Positions 1-8,737 of a DNA stretch of 64,000 bases are shown here, in pieces. Position numbers and translations under genes: made by a program. Location of the stretch: positions 1 through 64,000 of the forward strand of contig JAHEFD010000004.1 of assembly GCA_024640345.1 (NCBI GenBank). The letters are read 5' to 3'. The notes under the pieces were generated by a model. The model saw only the letters and a program-made list of their open reading frames with translations, made no database searches and was not told the origin of the DNA. The stretch comes from Woeseiaceae bacterium. GTDB lineage: Bacteria > Pseudomonadota > Gammaproteobacteria > Steroidobacterales > Woeseiaceae. Position 1 is the first letter of the stretch. The number at the start of each line of letters is the position of its first letter.

Positions 1-350
1 CGGCAACCAATGTTTCGAAAATATACGGAATGGACCACTGCAAGGGTTCGATCACGGAAGGCAAGGATGCGGACATAGCGATCTGGGATCCGGAGATAAC
101 CCGCGTGGTCACTGCGGCAGATCTGCATGACAACATGGAATTCACGCCTTACGAAGGCATGGAGATAACCGGGTGGCCTACAAAGGTCATTCAACGCGGT
201 CATGTAGTGATTGAAAACAACGAATTGAAGGTTGCTCGCGGCGACGGTGAATTTGTGCCGCGCAGGACAATTGACTGCACAGGCATGCCGGGCAGGACGG
301 CACCTGAACTCGATCCTGCCATCAATTTCGGTGTTGATTTCGGCCTCTGA
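1..350 (+). CDS. D-hydantoinase/dihydropyrimidinase, C-terminal part (cut by window edge)
   Basis: Only the last ~115 residues are visible, open from base 3 to the TGA at 348-350. The start of the visible part (VSKIYGM, then KGSITEGKDADIAIWDPE) is the conserved C-terminal strand region of the cyclic amidohydrolases dihydropyrimidinase, D-hydantoinase and allantoinase, where the polypeptide returns to the small beta domain after the metal barrel. The family hydrolyses cyclic amide rings such as dihydrouracil or 5-substituted hydantoins. The catalytic metal ligands lie upstream and outside the window, so substrate cannot be assigned. The stop overlaps the ATG of the racemase by one base (TGATG), so the two are translationally coupled and likely act in one hydantoin or pyrimidine pathway. 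Confidence 0.85.
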   Translation, partial: ATNVSKIYGMDHCKGSITEGKDADIAIWDPEITRVVTAADLHDNMEFTPYEGMEITGWPTKVIQRGHVVIENNELKVARGDGEFVPRRTIDCTGMPGRTAPELDPAINFGVDFGL

Positions 351-991
351 TGAAACAGAAGAAGATTCTCGTCATCAATCCGAACTCCAACGAATCGGTT
401 ACCGGGGGACTGCGCGAGTCGCTCCGCGGGTTTTCGAACCAGGCAGAGATTGATTGCTGCACGATTGCAGAAGGTCCGTTCGGTATCGAATCTGACGACG
501 ATATTGCATCGGTTATTCCCCTGGTGGCCCGGCGCATTTCAGAGTCACCGCAATACGATGCGTACGTGATAGCGTGCTATTCCGATCCGGGCCTTAAGGA
601 ATGTCGCGAGATGTTCAGCAAGCCGGTTTTTGGTATGCAGCAGAGCGCAATTGAAACCGCCATTTCATTGGGCGGAAAATTCGGGGTCGTGGCGTTGTCG
701 GACGAATCCATCCGGCGTCATCTTGCCTATATCAGGACACTCGGTCACGAGGTTCATCTCGCCGGCGAAGTACCGTTAAACATCACTGTCGACGAAGCGG
801 CGAATGACGTGGCTACCCTGGACAAGGTCATTGCGGGCGGCTACAGGCTGGTCGACGAATACGGCGCGAGCTCAATTATCCTGGGATGTGCCGGCATGTC
901 GTCGATAAAAACCGGGGCAGAAACAAAACTGCCTGTGCCGGTTATCGAGCCGGCACAGGCAGCGGTCAGTCTTGCAATCAAGGCTGGCTGA
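350..991 (+). CDS. Aspartate/glutamate/hydantoin racemase family protein
   Basis: A 213-residue cytoplasmic protein of the Asp/Glu racemase superfamily. The N-terminus ILVINPNSNESVT is the hydantoin racemase signature. Two cysteines in the right places, Cys76 in ACYSDPG and Cys180 in LGCAGM, match the two-base catalytic pair that removes and returns the alpha proton without a cofactor. Length is typical (200-240). The start ATG overlaps the stop of the hydantoinase, so the pair forms an operon; established hydantoin systems combine a racemase with a hydantoinase to use both enantiomers of 5-substituted hydantoins. An allantoin or maleate isomerase role is an alternative. No carbamoylase is visible downstream. 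Confidence 0.85.
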   Translation: MKQKKILVINPNSNESVTGGLRESLRGFSNQAEIDCCTIAEGPFGIESDDDIASVIPLVARRISESPQYDAYVIACYSDPGLKECREMFSKPVFGMQQSAIETAISLGGKFGVVALSDESIRRHLAYIRTLGHEVHLAGEVPLNITVDEAANDVATLDKVIAGGYRLVDEYGASSIILGCAGMSSIKTGAETKLPVPVIEPAQAAVSLAIKAG

Positions 992-997
992 TCAGTA

Positions 998-2353
998 TCA
1001 GACCTTTCTGACAGCCTCTTTGATGTTGTCCAGTGCGAATTTGAGCACCTTGCGAGAACAGCCAACGTTCATGCGCATACAACGGTCACTGCCCTTGCCG
1101 TAGCTCTGGCCGTTGTTCAGCTGTACGCCGGCATTCTCAACCAGCCAGTCTTCAAATACCTGCGTCTCGGACTGCGGGTTGTCTGTCATCTGGCTTGCCT
1201 TGGATTTCTTCACTACGCCGACCTCATCCATGATGTCATCGAAATGCAGCCAGCTCAGGAACGTTCCCTGCGCTCTCGTGTAACGCATCTGCGGGATGTT
1301 TTCCTTGAGGTAATCCTCGACGAACTGGTGGTTGCCATCAAGGTAGACCAGCAACTGGTCCAGCCAGTCCTTGCCATGCTTGTACGCGGCGGTATTGGCC
1401 ACGATGCCAAGCGTGTTGATGCCTGCCATGTGGTTCCTCTTGACGCGCTCCAGCATGACCTTGTTGGTTGAGAACCAGTAGGCATTCTTCGATGCCGGCA
1501 TGCTGAAGGTCTTGGTAATAGCCCTGAATGACAGGCTGTTGTCGACGATGGCCTTGTCCGGCAGCGAGGCGAATGGCGTGAACTTCTGGCCGGCACGCGT
1601 GAAATCCGCGTGAATTTCGTCAGACAGCACGACTACCTGGTTCTTCAGACACAATTCACCGATGCGAAGCAGGTCATCTTCAGACCAGACATTGCCCGTC
1701 GGGTTCTGCGGGTTGCAAAGGAGCATCGTCTGGGTGTCAGGGGTCATGCGGGCTTCGAGGTCGTCCCAGTCAATTGAATAATGACCATTTTCGAAAACCA
1801 TCTGGCTTTCGTTCTTGACTGTCTGCGTGTTGCGCAGGTCCGAATAGAAGCCGTTATAGGTCGGCGTCATCAACAGCACTTTGCTTGCCGGCGGCGAGTA
1901 AGTCTGGATAGCGGCGATCAGCCCGGGATGGACACCGGTCGCAATCTGGATCGATGTCGGGTCGACTGCGAGTCCATAGCGATCATGGTTCCACTCGGCG
2001 ATGACTTCGCGAAACTCCGCATAAGCCTCACCACCCAGGTAGCCCCAGTTCTCGTGCTTGAGACGTTCGGCCATGGCCTCTCCAATGCAGGGTGCTGCCC
2101 TGAAATCGGTATCGGCGATGCCCATGCCCACTTTGACCTTGTTGCCGTACTTGGCGATCTGGCTGTCCCACTTGACAGAGCCACTGCCAATTCGGCTGTA
2201 GACCGTATCGAAGTCGTATTTGCCATTGACGAGATAAGGCATTTCCTCCGCGACTGCGGTGCCGGCAGCGGTACTGCCTACTGCGCCCGCCAATGCGGTC
2301 ATTCCGGCGCCTTTTATGAAATTTCGGCGATTCAATCCTGTGTTCTTCGGCAT
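998..2353 (-). CDS. Tat-exported PLP-dependent aminotransferase, MalY/PatB-like
   Basis: A 451-residue fold-type I PLP enzyme. Residues 1-37 form a twin-arginine signal (NRRNFIKGAG, then an alanine/glycine-rich segment ending AVAEE), predicting folded export to the periplasm. The catalytic body has NPQNPTG (214-220), SDEIH (244-248) and the PLP lysine in TKTFSMPASK (Lys281), closest in pattern to MalY/PatB C-S lyases and class I/II aminotransferases. The exact reaction (transamination or beta-elimination of cystathionine-type substrates) cannot be read from sequence. Export is unusual, since most relatives are cytoplasmic; Tat would allow cofactor loading before transport. It converges on the racemase gene 7 bp away and shares its strand with the cytochrome c and quinoprotein genes. 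Confidence 0.85.
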   Translation of the reverse strand: MPKNTGLNRRNFIKGAGMTALAGAVGSTAAGTAVAEEMPYLVNGKYDFDTVYSRIGSGSVKWDSQIAKYGNKVKVGMGIADTDFRAAPCIGEAMAERLKHENWGYLGGEAYAEFREVIAEWNHDRYGLAVDPTSIQIATGVHPGLIAAIQTYSPPASKVLLMTPTYNGFYSDLRNTQTVKNESQMVFENGHYSIDWDDLEARMTPDTQTMLLCNPQNPTGNVWSEDDLLRIGELCLKNQVVVLSDEIHADFTRAGQKFTPFASLPDKAIVDNSLSFRAITKTFSMPASKNAYWFSTNKVMLERVKRNHMAGINTLGIVANTAAYKHGKDWLDQLLVYLDGNHQFVEDYLKENIPQMRYTRAQGTFLSWLHFDDIMDEVGVVKKSKASQMTDNPQSETQVFEDWLVENAGVQLNNGQSYGKGSDRCMRMNVGCSRKVLKFALDNIKEAVRKV

Positions 2354-2549
2354 AAGTGTCTCCCCCTTTTTCAGCCGTCGCCCGTCAATGCGGGATCCGA
2401 CAGAGAATAGCAGATTTCGGCCGCATGGCCCTCATTAAACCTGTATTAAATGCGCCACTATTCATGGCAGATTGCAGTCGGACATTACGTCCTTTGCGAC
2501 ATAAGGTGGTCTGCACACAGACTCCGATTCGGAAATCCGCAACAAGTCC

Positions 2550-2948
2550 CTATTTCTTTCGGGCTTCGATCTTGAGTTCGTTCAATGCCCCGTCATTGAA
2601 GTCGAGCTCGCTGTCCCCCGCATCGTAGCGGCTCAGTGACAGGATATAGGCCAGGATATCGACGTATTCTTTCTCAGTCAGGAAGCCCGGATTGCTCTCG
2701 GGCATCGATGTACTCATCACCGTGAACAGAACGCTGATCGGCTGTCCCTCCCAGCGTTGCAGCACCGGTCGAAAGTACTTTTTGTCATGACACAGCAGGC
2801 AATGCTCGGTGTATAGCGCTTCGCCGACATCTGCCTGGTCTTCGGTAAAGACACCGTCATTGGTTGTTCGCGGGTCTGCAGCCGCGCCCGCCCAGGCGAT
2901 GAGGCAGCCCAAAGCAGTCACTAGCGGTGTCGATATTACTTTCTTCAT
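2550..2948 (-). CDS. Small periplasmic class I cytochrome c
   Basis: A 132-residue protein with a signal peptide (MKKVISTPLV to about residue 24, AAA cleavage region). One CxxCH heme site is present (CLLCH, Cys50-His54), and Met82 in SMPESNPG is the likely sixth ligand. The C-terminal DILAYILSL helix is typical of class I cytochrome c domains. It lies 96 bp downstream of the quinoprotein dehydrogenase on the same strand, so it is the probable periplasmic electron acceptor of that enzyme, passing electrons towards a terminal oxidase. Partner assignment is by context. Confidence 0.88.
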   Translation of the reverse strand: MKKVISTPLVTALGCLIAWAGAAADPRTTNDGVFTEDQADVGEALYTEHCLLCHDKKYFRPVLQRWEGQPISVLFTVMSTSMPESNPGFLTEKEYVDILAYILSLSRYDAGDSELDFNDGALNELKIEARKK

Positions 2949-2966
2949 TTTCTGGTCCGTTTAAGC

Positions 2967-3002
2967 GGCAAGGCTCCGCCCCGTAAGGGGCGGGCCGTTG
3001 CC
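2967..3002 (-). other. Strong GC-rich stem-loop between quinoprotein dehydrogenase and cytochrome c genes
   Basis: CCGCCCC (2976-2982) and GGGGCGG (2987-2993) pair perfectly around a GTAA loop. The helix is extended by GGCAA (2967-2971) with TTGCC (2998-3002) after small internal bulges. On the minus strand no T-run follows, so it is not a classical intrinsic terminator. It may set relative expression of the two genes by stabilising the upstream mRNA end or damping read-through. Confidence 0.6.
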
Positions 3003-3044
3003 AGGTATTGCCTGAATTATGGACTGATGTACCTGAATTTTCGC

Positions 3045-5054
3045 TTAATGGCCACCGGAGATGTGATCGTCGCCGCCGGGCAGTGCCATCGTGGTCAGTT
3101 TCGAGCGCGTCTGCAGCATGATGTACTGCCGGCCGCCGTGAATATAGGTCATCATGCCGTAGCTGCTCGAGTCAGGCACTTCGACCTTGCCGAGTTGTTC
3201 GCCGGTCTTCTTGTCTACCGCGTAAAGATACGGTGTGCCATCGCTGCCATTGCCAGCGTAGAGCAGCAGGTTCGGCGTGACCGTCATTGGCGCAACCTGC
3301 ACGCCATTGCCCGTGTTCGGAATATCCATGCCCTGCAGGTCAGGATGTTCCAGTACCCGGTCCGGCGTTTCGCCGACAGGAATCCACCAGAGATGCTCGC
3401 CGGTGTTCATGTCGATAGCAGTGATGCGGCTATACGGTGGCTTGAACATGTTGAGTCCGTCCGGACCCTGGACACTGCCGTAGCCTGGCGTCACAACATA
3501 GTCGGCGATTGTTGCGCCGGTGGGTTTGTCGATTACTGCGTCCCGCTCCGCACCTGGCGCCAGGATTCGATAAGAGCAATGTTTCCGTGACGTTACATAG
3601 AGAATCCCGCTTTCCGGATCTGCCGCTGCCGGGCCATCAATATTCACCCCGCCAATGTCACCCGGGCACCACAAGGCTGCTTTCTTGCCGGCTTCATTCC
3701 CGCGATGCAGCGGCGGGTTAAACAAGGGTCCGATCTCGTACTCTTCAAGTATTTCGAGCATGCGTGCCCGTAATTCCGGCGTGAAGTCGATCAACGCGTC
3801 GTGTGTCAGTCCCTGGTTGTCGTAGGGCAACGGCTTGGTCGGGAACGGTTGCGTCTCAGAGAGTTTCTCACCCGGGACTTTCGATGCAGGAACCGGTCGT
3901 TCCTCGATCGGCCAGATCGGCTCGCCCGTCTCACGGTTGAAGGTGTAGGCGAAAGACTGCTTGGTTACCTGGACCACGATAGGCACGGTTTCGCCATTCT
4001 GTTGCACGTCCATCAGGACCGGAGCGGTTGGCGTGTCGTAATTCCAGATATCGTGATGTACGAGCTGGTAGTGCCACACGCGTTTGCCTGTCTTCACGTC
4101 CAACGCAATCAGGCTGGTGCTGAAAAGGTTGTCGCCGGGTCGAAAGCCGCCGTAGAAGTCGAGCGTCGCACCATTGGTCGGGATATAGACAATGCCGCGT
4201 TCCGTGTCTGCGGAGATCGGTGCCCACGACGAAATGTCGCCGGTCCACTTCCATGCGTCGTTTTCCCAGGTCTCGTGGCCGAATTCGCCGGGTTTTGGCA
4301 GGACATTGAATTTCCAAAGGAATTTGCCCGTCTTCGCATCGTAAGCGAGGATATCGCCGGGTACGTTTTCGATTCGCGACTGGTTGTAACCCTGTTCTGC
4401 CGAGTTGCCGACAATGACTACGCCATTAACGACGATCGGTGGTGAAGAGGACGTGATGTAGCCCGTCTCGAGCGGCAGGCCTTCATACGGGTCATATTCG
4501 TGACCAAGATCGCCCAGCAGATCGACCACGCCTGTCTGCGGAAAACCATCGACCGGTACCGGTTTGCCAAAGCCTTTTATCGGGCGCCCGGTTTTAGCGT
4601 CCAGTGCGGTCAGGAAGAAAGCAGGTGAAATCGTGTAGATGACGCCGCGGCCATCGACCTCGGCATAGGCGACACCCTTGCCGTGGTCCTGGCGCATCGA
4701 GTATTCCCAGCGCGGCGTATTGGGCTCGCGGTACGACCAGATGGTTTCACCGGTCGCGGGATCAATCGCGACGACGTGGCGACGAGGTCCTGCAACGGTG
4801 TAAAGGACGCCATCGACGTAAACCGGCGTGGATCGGCCACTCGCAGCGCCGAAACTGGCGCCATCCCAGACCCAGGCCTCTTCGAGGTCTTCGAAATTGT
4901 CGGCATCAATTCGGTCGGCCGGAGAGTATCTCGTATGGGCCGCGTCACCGCCGATGTAGTGCCACTGACCGTCCTCGGTACCGGGTGACTCGGCATTTGC
5001 CTGAGCGACAAACAAGAACCCGGCGGCCAGCGTGACAAGTAATTTTTTCATCAT
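3045..5054 (-). CDS. PQQ-dependent quinoprotein dehydrogenase (glucose/quinate dehydrogenase-type propeller)
   Basis: A 669-residue secreted protein. The start is one of two adjacent ATGs (5054 or 5051) preceded by AGGGGA; the open frame upstream has no ribosome site. A Sec signal (MMKKLLVTLAAGFLFVAQANA) is followed by repeated tryptophan-docking propeller blades such as GRVIYTISPAF, DAKTGKFLWKF, DVKTGKRVWHYQ and DKKTGEQLGKV. LVHHDIWNYDTPTAP and WPIEERPVPASKVPGE are signatures of the membrane glucose/quinate dehydrogenase propeller; the N-terminal membrane domain of those enzymes is absent, so this is a soluble periplasmic form. It should oxidise a sugar, polyol or alcohol, with the downstream cytochrome c as acceptor. 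No pqq biosynthesis gene is in the window. Substrate unknown. Confidence 0.88.
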   Translation of the reverse strand: MMKKLLVTLAAGFLFVAQANAESPGTEDGQWHYIGGDAAHTRYSPADRIDADNFEDLEEAWVWDGASFGAASGRSTPVYVDGVLYTVAGPRRHVVAIDPATGETIWSYREPNTPRWEYSMRQDHGKGVAYAEVDGRGVIYTISPAFFLTALDAKTGRPIKGFGKPVPVDGFPQTGVVDLLGDLGHEYDPYEGLPLETGYITSSSPPIVVNGVVIVGNSAEQGYNQSRIENVPGDILAYDAKTGKFLWKFNVLPKPGEFGHETWENDAWKWTGDISSWAPISADTERGIVYIPTNGATLDFYGGFRPGDNLFSTSLIALDVKTGKRVWHYQLVHHDIWNYDTPTAPVLMDVQQNGETVPIVVQVTKQSFAYTFNRETGEPIWPIEERPVPASKVPGEKLSETQPFPTKPLPYDNQGLTHDALIDFTPELRARMLEILEEYEIGPLFNPPLHRGNEAGKKAALWCPGDIGGVNIDGPAAADPESGILYVTSRKHCSYRILAPGAERDAVIDKPTGATIADYVVTPGYGSVQGPDGLNMFKPPYSRITAIDMNTGEHLWWIPVGETPDRVLEHPDLQGMDIPNTGNGVQVAPMTVTPNLLLYAGNGSDGTPYLYAVDKKTGEQLGKVEVPDSSSYGMMTYIHGGRQYIMLQTRSKLTTMALPGGDDHISGGH

Positions 5055-5199
5055 ATTTCCCCTGATTGATGCGTGCTGAGGATACCTCACGGCCTTGAAC
5101 AGGAAAACACATTCAGTGGTAACAAATGGACCGGTCTTCACGTCACTTTGGCCGGGGCGCTCATTTGGGGCAGAATGACCAGTCAGTGGAGGGCACCCT

Positions 5200-6489
5200 A
5201 TGCGGCCACAGAACCCCGTTATCGTCATTCCCGGAATCACCGGATCGAGCCTCGTCGATGATTATCCGCTGAAGGCCGATGAAATATGGACGATGGTCTT
5301 TAATAAGGAGTACGAGCGCATCGCGCTCCACCCGGACGACCTGCGATACGAGGCTATCGAGCCCGCCCGCGTTCGTGCCGGTCAGCTCTTTCCCGTCTAC
5401 GACGACCTCATACGTGCGCTGCGTCACGAGCTATCGCCACGGGCCGACAGGCAAACCCCGGTATTCGCATTTCCGTATGACTGGCGCATGGACGTTCAAA
5501 CGAGCGCCGGAAAACTCTCGCGGTTTATCGATGAAGTCATTGCCCGGACGAAATTATTGCGGCATTACGCGGACGTTGACGATCTTTGCGTGGATCTCGT
5601 CGGTCACTCGATGGGCGGCCTCGTCATCAGCGAATACTTGTCGCAGGTCGGAAGGCGTTCCAGGGTGGAGAAAGTGGTAACGATTGCCACGCCGTTTCTC
5701 GGCTCAATTGAAGCGATTGTCAAAATCGCAACGGGCATGAGTTTGCTCACGGGGCCCGAGCCCAGGGAACGGGAGCGCGAAGCGGCGCGCGTTACCCCGG
5801 CGCTTTATCAGCTGTTTCCGAGTTATGCAGAGGCAACCGTGGATCCGGACGGAAACGATATCGATGTTTTTGACTGCAAGAATATGCAATCGAGCATCGT
5901 CGACAGCCTCGCTGAATTTGTTCGTCTCTATTCCGTATCGACCAGGAGTGACGCGCGAGGACGTCGTGCCGTTGAAATTCTCGAGGACATGCTGAGTCGT
6001 GCCCGTACGCACAGGCAGAATATCGTGAAACTGAACCTGTCAGGCACTGGAGTCAGGCAGTCCGATTGGCTGGCCATCGTTGGCGTCGGCGACAAGACAC
6101 GCATTCAGTTGACAGTCAGGGAAAGCCGCCGCGGACCCTGGTTTGTTATCGAAGAAGAGCAATTTGTTAATGAGCTGGGACCCGGCAACAGGAAGTCCCA
6201 CCGCACTGGCGATGGCACTGTCCCGCTGGCGGGAGCTTTGCCTCCCTTCCTTCCGCACAGCCGCCTCGTCTGTGTGACTGAAGATGACCTGGGCATGCTC
6301 GAGCTGCGCGACAAATTGCTGGTCGAAGTCGGGGGGTTCCACGGATTGCTGCCGAGAATTAACCTGGTGCAGCGCCTGGTAACGAAGCACCTGAACCCCG
6401 CTTATCGGGGCAGGGTGTGGGGGAGGCGGGTTCCGGGAGCGAGATCATGGCGCCCGCCGATCAGCGAATTGCGCGAAAAGGCTTACTGA
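5200..6489 (+). CDS. LCAT-like alpha/beta-hydrolase (lipase/acyltransferase)
   Basis: A 429-residue alpha/beta hydrolase of the lecithin:cholesterol acyltransferase family. PVIVIPGITGSSL at the N-terminus is the oxyanion-hole region of the family. VGHSMGG carries the nucleophile Ser137, GDGTVP the acid Asp338, and GFHGLL the base His381, so the triad is complete. YDWRMD (93-98) is another LCAT-type motif. No signal peptide is seen, so a cytoplasmic or peripheral enzyme acting on acyl esters or phospholipids is likely; it could deacylate or transfer acyl chains. It is divergent from the quinoprotein gene, with 145 bp for promoters, and converges on the OPT transporter gene. Confidence 0.82.
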   Translation: MRPQNPVIVIPGITGSSLVDDYPLKADEIWTMVFNKEYERIALHPDDLRYEAIEPARVRAGQLFPVYDDLIRALRHELSPRADRQTPVFAFPYDWRMDVQTSAGKLSRFIDEVIARTKLLRHYADVDDLCVDLVGHSMGGLVISEYLSQVGRRSRVEKVVTIATPFLGSIEAIVKIATGMSLLTGPEPREREREAARVTPALYQLFPSYAEATVDPDGNDIDVFDCKNMQSSIVDSLAEFVRLYSVSTRSDARGRRAVEILEDMLSRARTHRQNIVKLNLSGTGVRQSDWLAIVGVGDKTRIQLTVRESRRGPWFVIEEEQFVNELGPGNRKSHRTGDGTVPLAGALPPFLPHSRLVCVTEDDLGMLELRDKLLVEVGGFHGLLPRINLVQRLVTKHLNPAYRGRVWGRRVPGARSWRPPISELREKAY

Positions 6490-6533
6490 TTATCGGGGCA
6501 AAGCAGACGCTCCGCGTATTCATGACCGCCCCT

Positions 6534-8495
6534 TCAGTCCTTGCCTCGCACCGAGCGAAAGAACCAGGCGACAAACAAGGCGAATGCAATCGTTCCGACC
6601 ACCATCGCCGTAACGTCACTGCCGAGCCAGTCAGTGCCAATGCCGTCCGGGCGACGGCTCTTGACGACGGCCACCAGCGCGATACCGACGCCCAGCAAGC
6701 CTTCGCCGCCGACGAATCCGCTGCCAAGCAACACGCCGCGCTCGCGGCGATCTGCAGCAGTCGATTCATCTTTCGCAGTGCGTTCCATCCACATCCGGAT
6801 AAGGCCGCCGACGAATAATGGCGTCATTGTCGATACCGGAAGATACACGCCAACAGCGAACGGCAGCGACGGGATGCGGGCGCCCTCGCACACGAGCGCG
6901 ATGCCGGCGCCGATCGCGACCAGTGCCCAGGGAAGGTTCTGGTCCAGCACGCCGTCAATAACCAGCTTCATGAGTGTAGCCTGCGGCGCCGGAAGCTCGG
7001 CGCTGCCAAAACCGAAACCCTTGCCGAGTGCCAGTATTGTCAGGCAAACGAAAGTGGCGGAGGTCAGTACACCAATCAATTCGGCGGTCTGTTGGCGGCG
7101 TGGTGTTGCGCCGAGAAGAAATCCGGTCTTGAGATCCTGGGAGGTGTCACCGGAAATCGATGCCGCGATAGCCACGACACAACCAACGGTCAGTGCGGCG
7201 GCCTTGCCGAATTCATCGGTCCAGCCAAACACGAGGAAAATTGACGCAGTCCCGAGCAGTGCTGCGATGGTCATGCCGCTGGTCGGATTGCTGGTTACAC
7301 CAACAAGGCCCACGATGCGTGATGCAACGGTGACAAAAAAGAAAGCGAACAGGATGACACAAATGGCGGCAACTGCGCGGATACCAATGCCACCCACCGA
7401 CCCGAATACATGCGGTACGAGGACAAGCAGCAAGGCAACAGCAACGACGCCGATACCGACGACGCGCAGCGGCAGGTCATGCCCGGTCCTTGGCACGGAA
7501 TCAGCAGCGCCGCCGACGCGTTCGCCGATTTGCTGTGCGCCGATGCGGAAACTGCTGATCATAACGGGGATGCTGCGTATTAACGTGATGATGCCGGCCG
7601 TGGCGACGGCACCTGCGCCGATGTAGCGCACGTAACGACTCCAAATTTGTGAGGGCGACATATCGGCTATCAGTTGTACTGTTTCCGGAAATAAAGGCGC
7701 CGTCTGTCCGTCGCTCCACCAGGCAATGGCCGGGATAATTACCAGCCAGGAAAGCAGACCACCGCCGACCATGATAGCCGCGATGCGCGGTCCCAGGATG
7801 TAACCAACACCGAAAAGCGCTGCCGACAGGTCCATTCCGACTTCACCTTTCTTGAGGAAAGGGATCTTGAGATGGGCGGCACCCGGTATCACGTTGATCC
7901 ACGAGGTCAGTAACTTGAAGAACGCTCCCCCGGCGAGTCCGTAGAAAACGAATCGTGCCCGGCCGCCGCCGATTTCGCTCGCGACCAGAACTTCAGCGCA
8001 CGCGGTCCCTTCGGGATAAGGGAGATTGCCATGCTCGCGCTCGATCAGGAAGCGCCGGAGTGGAATCATGAAGAGGACGCCCAGCAGTCCGCCGCACAAC
8101 GCGAGCAGCGTCATTTGCAGCAGTTCCGGTGGCATGCCCCACATGAACAGGGCGGGCAGTGTGAAGATAACGCCACTCGCCAATGAGCTGGATGCGGATC
8201 CTGTTGTCTGGGAAATGTTCGTTTCGAGAATGGTGCCGCGAACGCCGACACTTGAGAGTGCACGAAAGACCGCAACGGTCATTACTGCTACCGGGATCGA
8301 GGTGCTGATGGTCAGTCCGGCGCGTAATCCCAGGTAGGCGTTGGCCGCGCCAAAAATGATGCCGAAAAGGATGCCCAGCCCGACTGCCTTGAGCGTGAAT
8401 TCGGCAGGTGACTCATCGGCCGGCACAAAGGGGTCGTACGATTCACCCTCCGGAATCGGTACGTAGGCTTTCGGGCTTAATCCTTCTTTTTGCAT
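6534..8495 (-). CDS. OPT-family oligopeptide transporter
   Basis: A 653-residue polytopic inner-membrane protein with about 14-16 hydrophobic segments. The start MQKEGLSPKAYVP is chosen because the frame upstream of it is not homologous-looking. The N-terminal block TLKAVGLGILFGIIFGAANAYLGLRAGLTIS, together with LPYPEGTACAEVL and SGDTSQDLKTGFLLGATPRRQQ, is diagnostic of prokaryotic OPT transporters, which import peptides, glutathione-type compounds or metal chelates by proton symport. It lies 242 bp downstream of mtnD on the same strand, so it may be cotranscribed with methionine salvage genes, but the gap permits its own promoter. Substrate is not predictable. Confidence 0.9.
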   Translation of the reverse strand: MQKEGLSPKAYVPIPEGESYDPFVPADESPAEFTLKAVGLGILFGIIFGAANAYLGLRAGLTISTSIPVAVMTVAVFRALSSVGVRGTILETNISQTTGSASSSLASGVIFTLPALFMWGMPPELLQMTLLALCGGLLGVLFMIPLRRFLIEREHGNLPYPEGTACAEVLVASEIGGGRARFVFYGLAGGAFFKLLTSWINVIPGAAHLKIPFLKKGEVGMDLSAALFGVGYILGPRIAAIMVGGGLLSWLVIIPAIAWWSDGQTAPLFPETVQLIADMSPSQIWSRYVRYIGAGAVATAGIITLIRSIPVMISSFRIGAQQIGERVGGAADSVPRTGHDLPLRVVGIGVVAVALLLVLVPHVFGSVGGIGIRAVAAICVILFAFFFVTVASRIVGLVGVTSNPTSGMTIAALLGTASIFLVFGWTDEFGKAAALTVGCVVAIAASISGDTSQDLKTGFLLGATPRRQQTAELIGVLTSATFVCLTILALGKGFGFGSAELPAPQATLMKLVIDGVLDQNLPWALVAIGAGIALVCEGARIPSLPFAVGVYLPVSTMTPLFVGGLIRMWMERTAKDESTAADRRERGVLLGSGFVGGEGLLGVGIALVAVVKSRRPDGIGTDWLGSDVTAMVVGTIAFALFVAWFFRSVRGKD

Positions 8496-8737
8496 GATGT
8501 TGGATTCGTTTCTGGGCCAGCAACTGATTCTACGGGAAAAATCCCTGTCTACGGTCACAATGACGGCCGTGTTGTCGGATTGGCAATCCGATATCGCTAT
8601 CGGGTGGCCGAACAACTGTTCATCGTGCTGCCGGATATCGTTGATCGGAAGTCAATCACCGGGCGGGGCAGGATATCGCGAGCACTCCGGAAGGTCTCGT
8701 GGCCGCAGGTACCCCGAAAGTAAATCCAGCGGAGCTG

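Noticed and set aside
3801-4445. Long plus-strand open frame of 214 codons
   Set aside because: It is antisense to the quinoprotein gene and its translation shows no domain; the minus-strand frame has clear family motifs.
5055-5240. Extension of the quinoprotein gene to 5240
   Set aside because: Adds 62 residues with no signal-peptide logic, overlaps the divergent lipase start, and AGGGGA precedes the internal ATG pair.
6490-6533. GGGGCAAAGC between lipase and OPT genes resembling a second c-di-GMP riboswitch core
   Set aside because: Lacks the CGCAAAGCC context, tetraloop stem and closing AGCGGGGTTGCC; only 44 bp lie between convergent stops.
6541-7626. 361-codon plus-strand frame
   Set aside because: Antisense to the OPT transporter; low-complexity Thr/Pro/Ser/Arg composition typical of shadow frames.
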